Positions 50,904-61,168 of a DNA stretch of 62,919 bases are shown in pieces. Position 1 is the stretch's first letter. Every line of letters starts with the position of its first letter. A program made the position numbers and the translations under genes. The stretch is from NCBI GenBank assembly GCA_027064045.1, contig JAMOQK010000007.1:1-62919 (forward strand). Direction: 5' to 3'. The stretch comes from Sulfurimonas sp. (GTDB lineage: Bacteria > Campylobacterota > Campylobacteria > Campylobacterales > Sulfurimonadaceae). The notes under the pieces are model-generated. The model saw nothing but the letters and a program-made list of their open reading frames with translations. It was not told the DNA's origin and searched no databases.

Positions 50904-52532
50904 ATGAAAATAACACTTCTCATAACCAGTTTTAATTCTATTTCTCAACTTGTTTATACATATTTAAAAGACAAAAATCACAAAACAGATATTGTCTTTG
51001 CCACTTCACTCACAAGAGATAAAGAGATACAAGATTTTAACCCAGACTTGATATTGTGTCCTTTTTTGAAGCATTATATCCCACATGCCATATATGAGAA
51101 CTATCCAACTTTTGTTTTTCATCCAGGTATTAGAGGTGACCGTGGAGCTTATTCGCTTGAGTATGCTTTAAATGAAAAAAGTTGGGGTGGTGTGATTTTA
51201 AAAGTGGATAAAAACTATGATGGTGGAGACATTTTTGCCTCATTTAAATTTGAGATGAGAGATACTTACAAGGCTTCACTTTATAGAAATGAGATAAAAA
51301 AAGGATTTTTTGACATACTTGATCAATTTTTTAAAAACTACAAAGAGGACACAAAGACCCCACAAATCCTAAACCCACTCCACAAAAAGCCACATGCCAA
51401 GATAGATTGGCAAAGAGATACAACCAAAGAGATAGTTAGAAAAATAAATATGCTCGATAGTTACCCTGGCATAGAAGATGAGATTTTAGGTCTAACATAC
51501 CACCTTTTTGGTGCATGGGAAGAGGAACAACTAAAAAGTGATAAACCAAAAGAGATTTTAGCAAAAAGAGAGGGTGCTATCTGCATATCAACCATTGATG
51601 GTGCAGTATGGATAACACATCTAAAAACAACAGATGGTTTTAAATTACCAGCAACCTATGTTTTAAAAGAAAAACTAAAAGGGGTAAAAGAGGTTAGACT
51701 CCCCTTGCTTTTTGATATGAGTTATAAAACTTTTTATGAGATAAGCCATACTATGGATGGGGATGTAGCATACCTGTGTTTTAATTTTCACAATGGTGCT
51801 TTTATGGCAGAGCAATGTATAAGATTAAAATATGCTTTTGAATTTTTGAGAGAGAGTGCCAAAGTTATTGTGCTGATAGGTGGAAGAGATTTTTTTAGTA
51901 ATGGTATCCACCTAAATATCCTAGAAGACAGCAAAAAAAATGGTGAAGATGGCTGGAGCAATATAAATGCGATGAATGATTTGATTAAAAGCATAATATT
52001 TGCAGATGATGTTATAACGGTTGCTTCACTTCATCAAAATTCTGGTGCTGGTGGTGTATTTTTAGCTTTGGCATGTGACTTTGTTGTGGGTGCCAAAAGT
52101 GCAACGATAAATCCACACTATAAAACTCTTGGACTCAGTGGAAGTGAATATCATACATATACTCTGCCAAAAAGAGTTGGTAGAGATATGGCTACGAAAT
52201 TACTTGATGAGTGCCTACCCATCTCAACCCCACATGCCAAAAAGATAGGGATGATAGATGAAGTTTTTGATGATGATGGATACTTTAAAACTTTACGAGA
52301 ATATACTCAAAATATTATAAAAGATGAAGATGAATTTGAAGATTTTTTATATGAGAAACAAGATTATTTAGAAGAAAATGAGCAAATGATAGAGATAGCA
52401 AAAGAGGATGAAATAAAAACAATGTATCCAGAATTTTGGGATAAAAAAAGTCCATTTCATAAACTTAGATACGATTTTGTATATAAAGTTTGCCCAACAA
52501 AAACTCCAAAAAGGTTAAAATACAATGCATGA
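50904..52532 (+). CDS. hypX: HypX (formyltransferase-like plus enoyl-CoA hydratase-like)
   Basis: N-terminal formyltransferase-like [25 protein letters not shown]-terminal crotonase-like [17 protein letters not shown]. Confidence 0.9.
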   Translation: MKITLLITSFNSISQLVYTYLKDKNHKTDIVFATSLTRDKEIQDFNPDLILCPFLKHYIPHAIYENYPTFVFHPGIRGDRGAYSLEYALNEKSWGGVILKVDKNYDGGDIFASFKFEMRDTYKASLYRNEIKKGFFDILDQFFKNYKEDTKTPQILNPLHKKPHAKIDWQRDTTKEIVRKINMLDSYPGIEDEILGLTYHLFGAWEEEQLKSDKPKEILAKREGAICISTIDGAVWITHLKTTDGFKLPATYVLKEKLKGVKEVRLPLLFDMSYKTFYEISHTMDGDVAYLCFNFHNGAFMAEQCIRLKYAFEFLRESAKVIVLIGGRDFFSNGIHLNILEDSKKNGEDGWSNINAMNDLIKSIIFADDVITVASLHQNSGAGGVFLALACDFVVGAKSATINPHYKTLGLSGSEYHTYTLPKRVGRDMATKLLDECLPISTPHAKKIGMIDEVFDDDGYFKTLREYTQNIIKDEDEFEDFLYEKQDYLEENEQMIEIAKEDEIKTMYPEFWDKKSPFHKLRYDFVYKVCPTKTPKRLKYNA

Positions 52533-52866
52533 ATATAGTATAGTCCAATCACTGCTTGATAGTTGTGAAGAAAATGCCAAAGAAAATAACAGTGAAAAAA
52601 TCGCAAAAGTTGTAGTTAAAATAGGTGTTATGAGTGGTGTAGAACCAGATTTACTCAAAACTGCTTTTGATACTTTTAAAGAGGGTACTATGTGTGAAGA
52701 TTGTGAGTTTGTCATAAATATACAACCCATACTGGTACTCTGCCGTAGTTGTAATACAAAATCCACACTGAGTAAAAATGAATACGAATGTCCAAAGTGT
52801 AAAAGTGTTGAGTTAGATGTATTAGATGGTGAAGATATGTATCTTATGCAACTAGAATTAGTCTAA
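52525..52866 (+). CDS. hypA: Hydrogenase nickel-incorporation protein HypA
   Basis: [16 protein letters not shown]...CPKC zinc site. Confidence 0.96.
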   Translation: MHEYSIVQSLLDSCEENAKENNSEKIAKVVVKIGVMSGVEPDLLKTAFDTFKEGTMCEDCEFVINIQPILVLCRSCNTKSTLSKNEYECPKCKSVELDVLDGEDMYLMQLELV

Positions 52867-53981
52867 AGTTTCTTAGCCCATCTAGCAAAAAATCTAGCTG
52901 GACTTAACCTTTTGCTTATCTTTTTATCGTTTAAAATTTTATCTTTTAATATTTTTGCTAAATATGGTGCTAAAACAAAACCATAACCACCATTTCCATT
53001 TATCATATAAAGATTTGGATAGTATATATACTCATCAAAAGATGGTTTTTTCGTTTTAAAGTTAATACCACCACATGCCAAAGTTTCACCAGAAAGGACT
53101 AAAGAACCAACCATTGGGATATAATCAAAACTTCCACTTCTAAGACCTGTATAATCTTTTATCACTTCTACATCTTCTAACTTTAAAGTTTGTCCAGCTT
53201 TTTGTAGTAACTCAGCCCTACCCTTTTGTATATTATAAGGTTCTTGTGAGGTTTGTGGATGATAATGAACATTATGTGTCGCACCAATAGCTAAAACACC
53301 ATCTTTACTTGGTGAGATTGAAACAAACTGATGGATAGAATATGGATTTTGTGTAGCAGTCTTTACATCTATACGATGTCCCCACACTCCACGAAGTTTT
53401 AAGTATGGCTCTTTTATTATCTGCTCATAAGCACCAGTTGCCAAAACAACATCTTTTGCACAATAACACTCATTTATAACCCACATCCCATCATCATATT
53501 GTAAACTATCAACCTTTTCTTGTTTAAATATTGCACCTTTTATCATCTCTTGGCATGTGGATACAGCATCTACAACCCCAGCATCCAAAGATATATTTTG
53601 CATCTCTTTGGCATGTGGATTTAAAGTAGCTAAAATCTCTTCTGATGGAGATTTCAATTTTAAGGTGGCATGTTCTTTATAGTATTTTAAAATTTCACCA
53701 CTGATTTCATCTTGAGCAATATGAAGAAGTTGTGCTTTTGTAAAAGAAGTATGAAAATTTTTCTCATAAAATTCCATAGAGTAGATAAAAGCATCATGAA
53801 GCAACTCTTTTAGCTCTCCAGCTTTTGAAAATTTTGGAGATACAAAAGCACCAGCAGCACCACTACCACCACTAGCAACCCCATCCATATCTAAAATAAG
53901 TACATTTTTTTTAGCTTTTACCATCTCATAAGCAACACTACATCCGTTTATACCCGCACCAATTACAACAACATCATACAT
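52863..53981 (-). CDS. FAD-dependent oxidoreductase (DAO family)
   Basis: [28 protein letters not shown]-terminal [15 protein letters not shown]. Confidence 0.88.
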   Translation of the reverse strand: MYDVVVIGAGINGCSVAYEMVKAKKNVLILDMDGVASGGSGAAGAFVSPKFSKAGELKELLHDAFIYSMEFYEKNFHTSFTKAQLLHIAQDEISGEILKYYKEHATLKLKSPSEEILATLNPHAKEMQNISLDAGVVDAVSTCQEMIKGAIFKQEKVDSLQYDDGMWVINECYCAKDVVLATGAYEQIIKEPYLKLRGVWGHRIDVKTATQNPYSIHQFVSISPSKDGVLAIGATHNVHYHPQTSQEPYNIQKGRAELLQKAGQTLKLEDVEVIKDYTGLRSGSFDYIPMVGSLVLSGETLACGGINFKTKKPSFDEYIYYPNLYMINGNGGYGFVLAPYLAKILKDKILNDKKISKRLSPARFFARWAKKL

Positions 53982-54054
53982 CGTATAATTCCACCGTCAC
54001 TTATAAAGAATTTTTCCGTTTACACACCACATCTTACACAACTAAAATTAAGTC

Positions 54055-56073
54055 TTAAATACTAACTTCTTTTATATCTGCAATATTTAAGATACTTTTA
54101 TATATGGAAGCCACCAAAGATTTACGATTGTTTTTAACCTTTTCATCTTCAGCATTTACCATAACACTATCAAAAAACTTATCTAATTCAGGTTTAAGTC
54201 CAAGAAGTGAGTCAAGTTCATCTTCATAGCAATCATACTCTTTTTGTGCAATCTGCATATATTTTTCATAAAGTTCACGCTCTGCATCATCTTCAAAAAG
54301 TTTACTATCTACAACCAAATCAACTGACAAATCTATATCTCTTGTAATGTTTGCAACCCTTTTAAAAGTTGAAAAAGCATCACTAAAACCTTCAGAATTT
54401 GCTATGTTGTCTAACGCTTGAATCTTTTTAGAGATAGCTAAAAGCTCCCTCTCTCCAGTTGATAAAACAGCTTCAACAACAGAAGGATTTACCTTATGAT
54501 ACTGTTTAACTCTTTCAAGGAAAAAAGCCTCTAACTTTTTCATATCTATCTTATCGTATCCACATGCCAAAGTATTTAAATCTTTGACAATATCAAACTC
54601 AAAATCATATTCATTTGTTATCCTGAGTAAACCATTAACAGCACGACGAAGTGCAAATGGATCTCTTGAGCCTGTTGGGATTTGATTTACGCTAAAAAGT
54701 GCTAAAAGTGTATCTAATTTTATACTCATTGCAACTATGGCACTCATAGGAGTTGATGGTAAAGCACTCTCCTCACCATCTGGTAAATACTGCTCAGCTA
54801 TAGCAGTAGCAACCTCCCTGCTCTCCCCTTGTTCTAACGCATAGTAACCACCCATAAGACCTTGAAGTTCTGTAAATTCATAAACCATCTCACTCATCAA
54901 GTCAGCTTTTGCTAAGTTTATAGCTTTATCCAACTCCTCTTTTGGAGTGTCTATTTTATATTTTTCATACAATGCTGAAGCTATTTTAGCCTCTCTTGTT
55001 ATCTTATCTTTAACACTTCCAAGACCTTTAAAAAATGCAACTTTTTCAAGTCCGTCCGTAGTTAAACCGTTCTTCAAGTCATTATCCCAAAAGAAAAGTC
55101 CATCAGCAAGTCTTGGTCTTAAAACTCTCTCATTTCCCTCTATAACTTTGGAAAAATCATCTGTCAGTGCATTTGAAACCACTACAAACTTATTGATAAG
55201 CTTACCATCTTTAAAAACAGGAAAATATCTTTGATGCTCTTTCATAGAAGTGATAATAACCTCAGGTGGAAGTCTTAAAAATGCTTCATCAAACGAACCT
55301 AAAAGTGCAGTTGGATTTTCAGTGATAGCCACAACCTCATCAAGCAAATCTTCATCTATCTCGATATTTAGTTTATTTGAATTTTCAATCTCTTTAAACT
55401 CTTTGAGTATCTTCTGTCGTCTTTCATCTTGAAAAAGGATAACTCCACCCTCTCTGATGGTATAAAAATAATCCTGCATACCTATAAGCTTTTTAGGTTT
55501 AAAGTCACTAACACGATGTACAAAAGTGACCAGCTTAGATTTTACACCAAAAAGTTCTACATCTATAAGGTCACCACCCATAACAACATTTAACCATCTA
55601 ACAGGTCTGATAAAACTTTTTTGTAACTCACCCCACCTCATAGACTTACCAAAATCAAGTGAAGTTATCCACTCATTTATAATGCTTTCTAAAAGAAGAC
55701 TTGAGTCTTTACCCTTAACATCTCTTTTATAGTAAAGCACCTCTTTGCCACCTTTAGTAGCTGTACTTAGCTCATCAAGTGAAACACCACATTTCTTCGC
55801 AAAACCATTCGCTGCAGGAGTTGGCTCACCATCTTTATATGCAACACTAAGTGGCGCTCCAAAAAACTCCTCAACACTATCTGGCTGAGAAGCTAAAAAA
55901 TCCCTATGCCAAAGAACTAAACGACGAGGTGTATAATAAAATTCAAATTCACCTAAAAGTGAATATTTTTGCAATATATCTGCATATTTTTTCTCAATAT
56001 TTTTTAACTCTTTTAAAAGTGGAACTGCTGGAAGCTCTTCAACACCTATCTCTATTAGTAATGGTTTAAACAT
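54055..56073 (-). CDS. glyS: Glycyl-tRNA synthetase beta subunit
   Basis: LLIEIGVEELPAVPL ... DPFALRRAVNGLLRI. Confidence 0.96.
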   Translation of the reverse strand: MFKPLLIEIGVEELPAVPLLKELKNIEKKYADILQKYSLLGEFEFYYTPRRLVLWHRDFLASQPDSVEEFFGAPLSVAYKDGEPTPAANGFAKKCGVSLDELSTATKGGKEVLYYKRDVKGKDSSLLLESIINEWITSLDFGKSMRWGELQKSFIRPVRWLNVVMGGDLIDVELFGVKSKLVTFVHRVSDFKPKKLIGMQDYFYTIREGGVILFQDERRQKILKEFKEIENSNKLNIEIDEDLLDEVVAITENPTALLGSFDEAFLRLPPEVIITSMKEHQRYFPVFKDGKLINKFVVVSNALTDDFSKVIEGNERVLRPRLADGLFFWDNDLKNGLTTDGLEKVAFFKGLGSVKDKITREAKIASALYEKYKIDTPKEELDKAINLAKADLMSEMVYEFTELQGLMGGYYALEQGESREVATAIAEQYLPDGEESALPSTPMSAIVAMSIKLDTLLALFSVNQIPTGSRDPFALRRAVNGLLRITNEYDFEFDIVKDLNTLACGYDKIDMKKLEAFFLERVKQYHKVNPSVVEAVLSTGERELLAISKKIQALDNIANSEGFSDAFSTFKRVANITRDIDLSVDLVVDSKLFEDDAERELYEKYMQIAQKEYDCYEDELDSLLGLKPELDKFFDSVMVNAEDEKVKNNRKSLVASIYKSILNIADIKEVSI

Positions 56074-56233
56074 ATTTATACTCTTTTATTAAATTATTGC
56101 GATTTTATCTATTTTTTGGTTAAATACTTATAAATTAAAAAAATCTTAAATAAGATGGATAAACTCCTATTTATATTTTCTCAAATAAAGATAAGGCTAC
56201 AATACTACAAATAAAACAAAAAAAGGATTTCAC

Positions 56234-56620
56234 ATGCCAAAGATTAACAAGTATGTTGACATAGACACAGTAGAAAGAGAAGCTAAAAAAGATTTAATTG
56301 ACCGTCACTCTCCATTTATCACAGTTGAGGGTGTAGCTAAAAAAGGTGAAATGGTTGCAGTAAATGTAAAAATGGGTAACGAATATACTCATCCAGATGA
56401 TTTTGACCACTATATCGAAAGTATCACACTTTTTAACGGTGAAACTAAACTAGCAATGGCATCATTTGTTCCAGGAACTTTAGGAAATGAAAAGTCACAT
56501 GCCGAAGTAACTTTTAACATCCGTCCAATGGGTAAAAAACTAAACCTAGTAGCTCAAGCATACTGTACAAAACACGGTATCTGGGAATCAACTCCAGTGG
56601 TTGTTGAAGTAACTGAATAA
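56234..56620 (+). CDS. Superoxide reductase (neelaredoxin-like)
   Basis: Fe-site ligands RHSPFI, THPDDFDHYIE, AYCTKHGIWES. Confidence 0.8.
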   Translation: MPKINKYVDIDTVEREAKKDLIDRHSPFITVEGVAKKGEMVAVNVKMGNEYTHPDDFDHYIESITLFNGETKLAMASFVPGTLGNEKSHAEVTFNIRPMGKKLNLVAQAYCTKHGIWESTPVVVEVTE

Positions 56621-56643
56621 TTTTACAAAAAAAGTAATCCCAC

Positions 56644-57552
56644 ATGACAATAGGTGAACTAGAGCAACTACTACAAAATAATGCTAAAAAAACAACACAT
56701 GAATTTAAAAGACTTTTTCACGGTCGTGGTGGGTTATATGAAGGTTGGAGGCATCTAACCATAGATAGCATCGACAATATTTTAAGTGTAGCACTTTATT
56801 TTGAAGAAAGCACAGAAGACAAACTTATAAAAATGTTAAAAGAATTTACCTCCACATGCCAAAAGTATGATACTTTAGTTGTGCAAAGAAGATATATAAA
56901 AGGTGCGCCTAGCGAAGTTCTACTTGGTAGCGTAGCAGATGATTTATATATAGTTGAAAACGAAATGAAACTCAAACTAAACCTCCTAAACAACAAAAAC
57001 AACTATTATTTTGCAGATATGAAAAATGGTCGAGAGTTTGTAAGACAAAATGCAAAAGATAAAAATGTATTAAATCTTTTTTCATACACCTGTGCTTTTA
57101 GCGTTGCTGCCAAATTTGGTGGAGCAAAAAGTGTAATAAATGTAGATATGAGCAAAGGAGCTTTAAAAATAGGGATGGCTAACCACTCCCTAAATAAACT
57201 AGACCCAAGAGGTGTGAGCTTTTTACCATACAACATCTTAAAGTCATTTTCATCTCTAAAGAAAAAAGGTTTATATGATTTAATCATCATAGACCCACCA
57301 ACCTTTCAAAGAGGTAGTTTTGAAGCAACTAAAGATTATGAAAAAATCATAAAAAAACTACCTCAACTAGCAAGTAAAAACTGCACTCTTTTAGCATCTC
57401 TAAACTCACCTGAGTTAGAAAGTGAATTTATAATCAATCTCATAAAACAATTTGCACCTAGTTTCAAGTTTAAAAAAAGACTTAAAAACTTAGATGAATT
57501 TGCAAGTGCTGATGAAAATAAAAGTTTAAAAAATTTAGTTTTCACCAATTAA
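56644..57552 (+). CDS. Class I SAM-dependent methyltransferase (RlmI/RlmK-like)
   Basis: VLNLFSYTCAFSVAAKFGGAKSVINVDMSKGAL ... LIIIDPPTFQRG. Confidence 0.88.
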   Translation: MTIGELEQLLQNNAKKTTHEFKRLFHGRGGLYEGWRHLTIDSIDNILSVALYFEESTEDKLIKMLKEFTSTCQKYDTLVVQRRYIKGAPSEVLLGSVADDLYIVENEMKLKLNLLNNKNNYYFADMKNGREFVRQNAKDKNVLNLFSYTCAFSVAAKFGGAKSVINVDMSKGALKIGMANHSLNKLDPRGVSFLPYNILKSFSSLKKKGLYDLIIIDPPTFQRGSFEATKDYEKIIKKLPQLASKNCTLLASLNSPELESEFIINLIKQFAPSFKFKKRLKNLDEFASADENKSLKNLVFTN

Positions 57553-57557
57553 AAAAT

Positions 57558-58118
57558 TTAACTACAATATGTAGCTAAAAGTCCACCTTTTAACATCTCA
57601 TACATATCTTCACCTTTTAGTTTTCTAACAATCTCAAGTGCAAAACACATTGCAGTAGCTGGTCCCCTTGATGTCATCACATTTGCATCTTCAACAACCA
57701 TTTTTTTATCACCCTGATACCCATCTTTTTTTATATCATCTTCAACCGATGGATAACATGTATAGTTTTTCTTTAAAACTCCAGCTTTGTTTAGTGCAAA
57801 TGGAGCTGCACAAATCGCACCTATATTTTTACCTTTTGTATCCATCTCTTTTAAAATTCTCTGAACATTCTCATCATCTGCTAAAGCATGAGTACCATCC
57901 CAGCCACCAGGGAGAACTATCATATCTATCTCATCACTGTCTATATCTTTCATCTCAAAATCAGCTTTGAGTGTTATACCGTTTGCACCTTTTACTAAAG
58001 AATTTTCATCTAAGGATGTCACCAACACCTCTATCTCTGCCCTTCTTAAAACATCTATAATGCTAACTGCCTCTATCTCTTCAAACCCACATGCCAAAGG
58101 TACTAAAACTCTACTCAT
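57558..58118 (-). CDS. DJ-1/PfpI family protein
   Basis: VPLACGFEEIEAVSIIDVLRRAEI ... GAICAAPFAL nucleophile elbow. Confidence 0.93.
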   Translation of the reverse strand: MSRVLVPLACGFEEIEAVSIIDVLRRAEIEVLVTSLDENSLVKGANGITLKADFEMKDIDSDEIDMIVLPGGWDGTHALADDENVQRILKEMDTKGKNIGAICAAPFALNKAGVLKKNYTCYPSVEDDIKKDGYQGDKKMVVEDANVMTSRGPATAMCFALEIVRKLKGEDMYEMLKGGLLATYCS

Positions 58119-58190
58119 AATCTATCCTTTACTAAATATTTATTCTATTTTAAGTATAATATCTAAATTTTTTTAACTGGATTTTAATAT

Positions 58191-59249
58191 ATGATAAATT
58201 ACCAAACTATAAAACCTCTGCTTTTCAAACTTCAACCTGAAAATGCTCACCATGTAGCTGAATGTGTACTGAGACTTCCAAATATTTGCCAAATACCATT
58301 TAACCCTTTTTTAAAGTCACACTTCATAGCAGATGAGATTTTAACGCAAGAGCTTTTTGGTCGTAAATTTCGCAACCCTGTTGGACTTGGTGCAGGATTT
58401 GACAAAAATGCAACTATGATTAGGGGTATCCAGATTTTAGGTTTTGGATATACTGAGATAGGTACAGTCACACCAAGACCACAAGCAGGAAACCCAAAAC
58501 CAAGAATGTTTAGGCATGTGGAAGAAGAAAGTATCCAAAATGCTATGGGCTTTAACAATGATGGTGCTTATAAAGTTATAAAAAGATTAAAACAAAGATA
58601 CCCTTTTACAACTCCTATCGGTATAAATATAGGTAAAAACAAAATCACCCCTGAAAATGAAGCCATAGATGATTATACACATCTTATCAAAGCTTTTAAC
58701 GGCTTAGGTGATTACTTTGTTATAAACATCTCATCTCCAAACACACCAGGACTTCGTGATTTACAAAATGAGGAGTTTATAAGCAAGCTTTTTAGTGAGG
58801 CAAAAAAACTAACAAAGATGCCTATTTTACTAAAAATAGCTCCAGATATGGAGATAGAAGATGCTGTTACACTTACAAAAATGGCTGTAGAAAAAGGTGC
58901 TGATGGTATCATAGCAACAAATACAACCATAGACTACTCACTTGTAAAACATCCAAAAAATATAGGTGGACTCAGTGGAGCTGTATTGAAAGAGAAAAGT
59001 TTTAAAATATTTGAAGCTATAGCAAAAGAGCTTTATGGCAAAACCATTCTCATCTCCGTTGGTGGGATAGATTCTGCTGAGGAGGCTTACAAGCGTATCA
59101 AAGCTGGTGCATCTTTAGTACAAATACTAAGTGGAATTGTCTTTCATGGTCCAGATATGATTATGAACATCAATAAAAAACTGATACAACTTTTAAAAGA
59201 TGATGGATACAAAAATATCACAGAAGCTATAGGAGTAGATAGAAAATGA
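58191..59249 (+). CDS. pyrD: Dihydroorotate dehydrogenase (quinone)
   Basis: NPVGLGAGFDKNA ... NISSPNTPGLRDLQ ... GGIDSAEEAYKRIKAGASLVQ. Confidence 0.96.
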   Translation: MINYQTIKPLLFKLQPENAHHVAECVLRLPNICQIPFNPFLKSHFIADEILTQELFGRKFRNPVGLGAGFDKNATMIRGIQILGFGYTEIGTVTPRPQAGNPKPRMFRHVEEESIQNAMGFNNDGAYKVIKRLKQRYPFTTPIGINIGKNKITPENEAIDDYTHLIKAFNGLGDYFVINISSPNTPGLRDLQNEEFISKLFSEAKKLTKMPILLKIAPDMEIEDAVTLTKMAVEKGADGIIATNTTIDYSLVKHPKNIGGLSGAVLKEKSFKIFEAIAKELYGKTILISVGGIDSAEEAYKRIKAGASLVQILSGIVFHGPDMIMNINKKLIQLLKDDGYKNITEAIGVDRK

Positions 59250-60616
59250 TAACAAAAGTTATAACATTAGCTCTAGTTTGCTCAACTCTCCTTTTTGGAG
59301 GAGATTTTGTAAACTACGAACAACAAAAAACAAAAATAAAACAAGAAAGTGAAATACAAATCATGCCATCACCATTGCCAAAATATGAAACAAAAACCTT
59401 AAAAAATGGACTACAAATAGTAGTTATCCCTCTTCACAATGAAACCAATGTTATAAGTACAGACATCTTTTACAAAGTTGGAAGTAGAAATGAAGTTATG
59501 GGCAAAAGTGGTATAGCCCACATGCTAGAACACATGAACTTTAAATCTAGTAAAAACCTAAAAGCTGGAGAGTTTGACAAAGAGGTCAAAAGTATAGGTG
59601 GGATAAATAATGCTTCTACAAGTTTTGATTATACTCACTACTTCATCAAGTCAAGCACTCAAAATCTAGCTAAATCACTATCTTTATATGCTGAACTTAT
59701 GCAAAATCTAAGCCTAAAAGATAAGGAGTTTCAACCTGAGAGAAATGTAGTCGCTGAGGAAAGACGCTGGAGAACAGATAACAACCCTATGGGCTATCTT
59801 TATTTTAAAATGTTTAACAATGCTTATGTTTATCACCCATACCACTGGACACCCATAGGTTTTATGAATGATATAAAAACATGGACAATCAAAGATATAA
59901 GAAAATTTCACAAAACATACTATCAACCATCAAATGCAGTTGTTGTTGTAACTGGTGATGTTAATCCAAAAGAGGTATTTAAACAAGCTAAAAAAGAGTT
60001 TGGTGATATAAAAAATACTGCTAAGATACCTAAATTTAAATTTGTAGAACCAGAACAAGATGGTGCAAAAAGAGTAATCATCCATAAAGACAGTGAAGTA
60101 CAAATGATAGCTATTGCTTTTCATATACCTGATTTTAAAAGTAAAGACCAAATAACACTAAGTATGATTTCTGAAATACTTTACTCTGGAAAAAGTTCAC
60201 GACTTTACAAAGAGTTAGTTAATAAAAAAAGGCTTGTAAATACAGTATATGCTTACAATATGGAAAACACAGACCCAGGTCTATTTATCTTCCTAGCAGT
60301 TTGTAATCCAAATGTAAAAGCATCAACTGTAGAAGCTGAATTGGTAAAACAAATCGAGATTATGAAAAATACAAAAGTTACAAAAGCAGAACTTGATAAA
60401 ATCAAAATCAACACAAAATCAGATTTTATATACTCACTTGAAAGCTCAACAAGTGTTGCAAATCTTTATGGAAGCTACTTGGTAAGAGGTGACATCACAC
60501 CACTTATGAACTATGAAAAAAATCTAAATAAAGTAACAGCCAAAGAGGTACAAAGAGTTGCACAAAAATATTTTGATTTTGACAAATCTACAACTATCAT
60601 ACTAAAAAAACAATAA
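59246..60616 (+). CDS. M16-family zinc peptidase
   Basis: GIAHMLEHMNFK HxxEH motif; NVVAEERR. Confidence 0.95.
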   Translation: MITKVITLALVCSTLLFGGDFVNYEQQKTKIKQESEIQIMPSPLPKYETKTLKNGLQIVVIPLHNETNVISTDIFYKVGSRNEVMGKSGIAHMLEHMNFKSSKNLKAGEFDKEVKSIGGINNASTSFDYTHYFIKSSTQNLAKSLSLYAELMQNLSLKDKEFQPERNVVAEERRWRTDNNPMGYLYFKMFNNAYVYHPYHWTPIGFMNDIKTWTIKDIRKFHKTYYQPSNAVVVVTGDVNPKEVFKQAKKEFGDIKNTAKIPKFKFVEPEQDGAKRVIIHKDSEVQMIAIAFHIPDFKSKDQITLSMISEILYSGKSSRLYKELVNKKRLVNTVYAYNMENTDPGLFIFLAVCNPNVKASTVEAELVKQIEIMKNTKVTKAELDKIKINTKSDFIYSLESSTSVANLYGSYLVRGDITPLMNYEKNLNKVTAKEVQRVAQKYFDFDKSTTIILKKQ

Positions 60617-60708
60617 CTTCATAACATTTTTGCCACTTAGGTGGCAGAACTCTTTTTCAAATTTTTCTATACTTTCACCATAAATAAAAAATATTTAAGG
60701 AGTTCAAA

Positions 60709-61158
60709 ATGTTAGTAACAAGATATAATCCAAATTTAAAAATAAAAGAAGTTAGAAGAGGTTTTGACCTTTTAAACTCAATGCTCGATGAATTTAATGT
60801 TGAAAAAACAGATGGCTTTAAAAGTAATTTCTCACCTACTATCAACACCAGAGAGGGTGAGTATGCTTATCATATTGAAGTTGATTTACCAGGTGTAAAA
60901 AAAGAAGATATTAACATACAAGTTGAGGACAACACACTGGTTATTTCTGGTGAAAGAAAGATAAAAGAGGAGATGAAAGAGGAAAACTACTATAAAATTG
61001 AAAGTAATTTTGGTTCATTTTCCCGCTCTTTTTCACTCCCTGAAGAGGCTGACATAGAAAATATACATGCAGAGTCAACAGATGGTGTCTTAGAAGTTGT
61101 TGTACCTAAACTTGAGAGTGCAAAAGTTGAAAAAGTGAAAAAAATATCTATCAAATAA
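60709..61158 (+). CDS. Hsp20 small heat-shock protein 1
   Basis: VDLPGVKKEDINIQVEDNTLVISGERK alpha-crystallin domain. Confidence 0.95.
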   Translation: MLVTRYNPNLKIKEVRRGFDLLNSMLDEFNVEKTDGFKSNFSPTINTREGEYAYHIEVDLPGVKKEDINIQVEDNTLVISGERKIKEEMKEENYYKIESNFGSFSRSFSLPEEADIENIHAESTDGVLEVVVPKLESAKVEKVKKISIK

Positions 61159-61168
61159 GGGGGATATT

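Larger units (their letters stand above)
50402..58521. repeat. Dense cluster of an interspersed 11-nt motif CCACATGCCAA/TTGGCATGTGG
   Basis: Exact copies at 51390, 52230, 53071, 53550, 53608, 54560, 56852, 58087; one-mismatch copies at 50402, 50866, 51081, 52068, 56230, 56640, 58511. Further exact copies at 16684, 21450, 24133, 32334, 32942, 45698. Confidence 0.85.

Noticed and set aside
59516-59530. Near match CCCACATGCTAGA to the 11-mer
   Set aside because: Encodes the catalytic AHMLEH (HxxEH) of the M16 peptidase, so protein constraint explains it.
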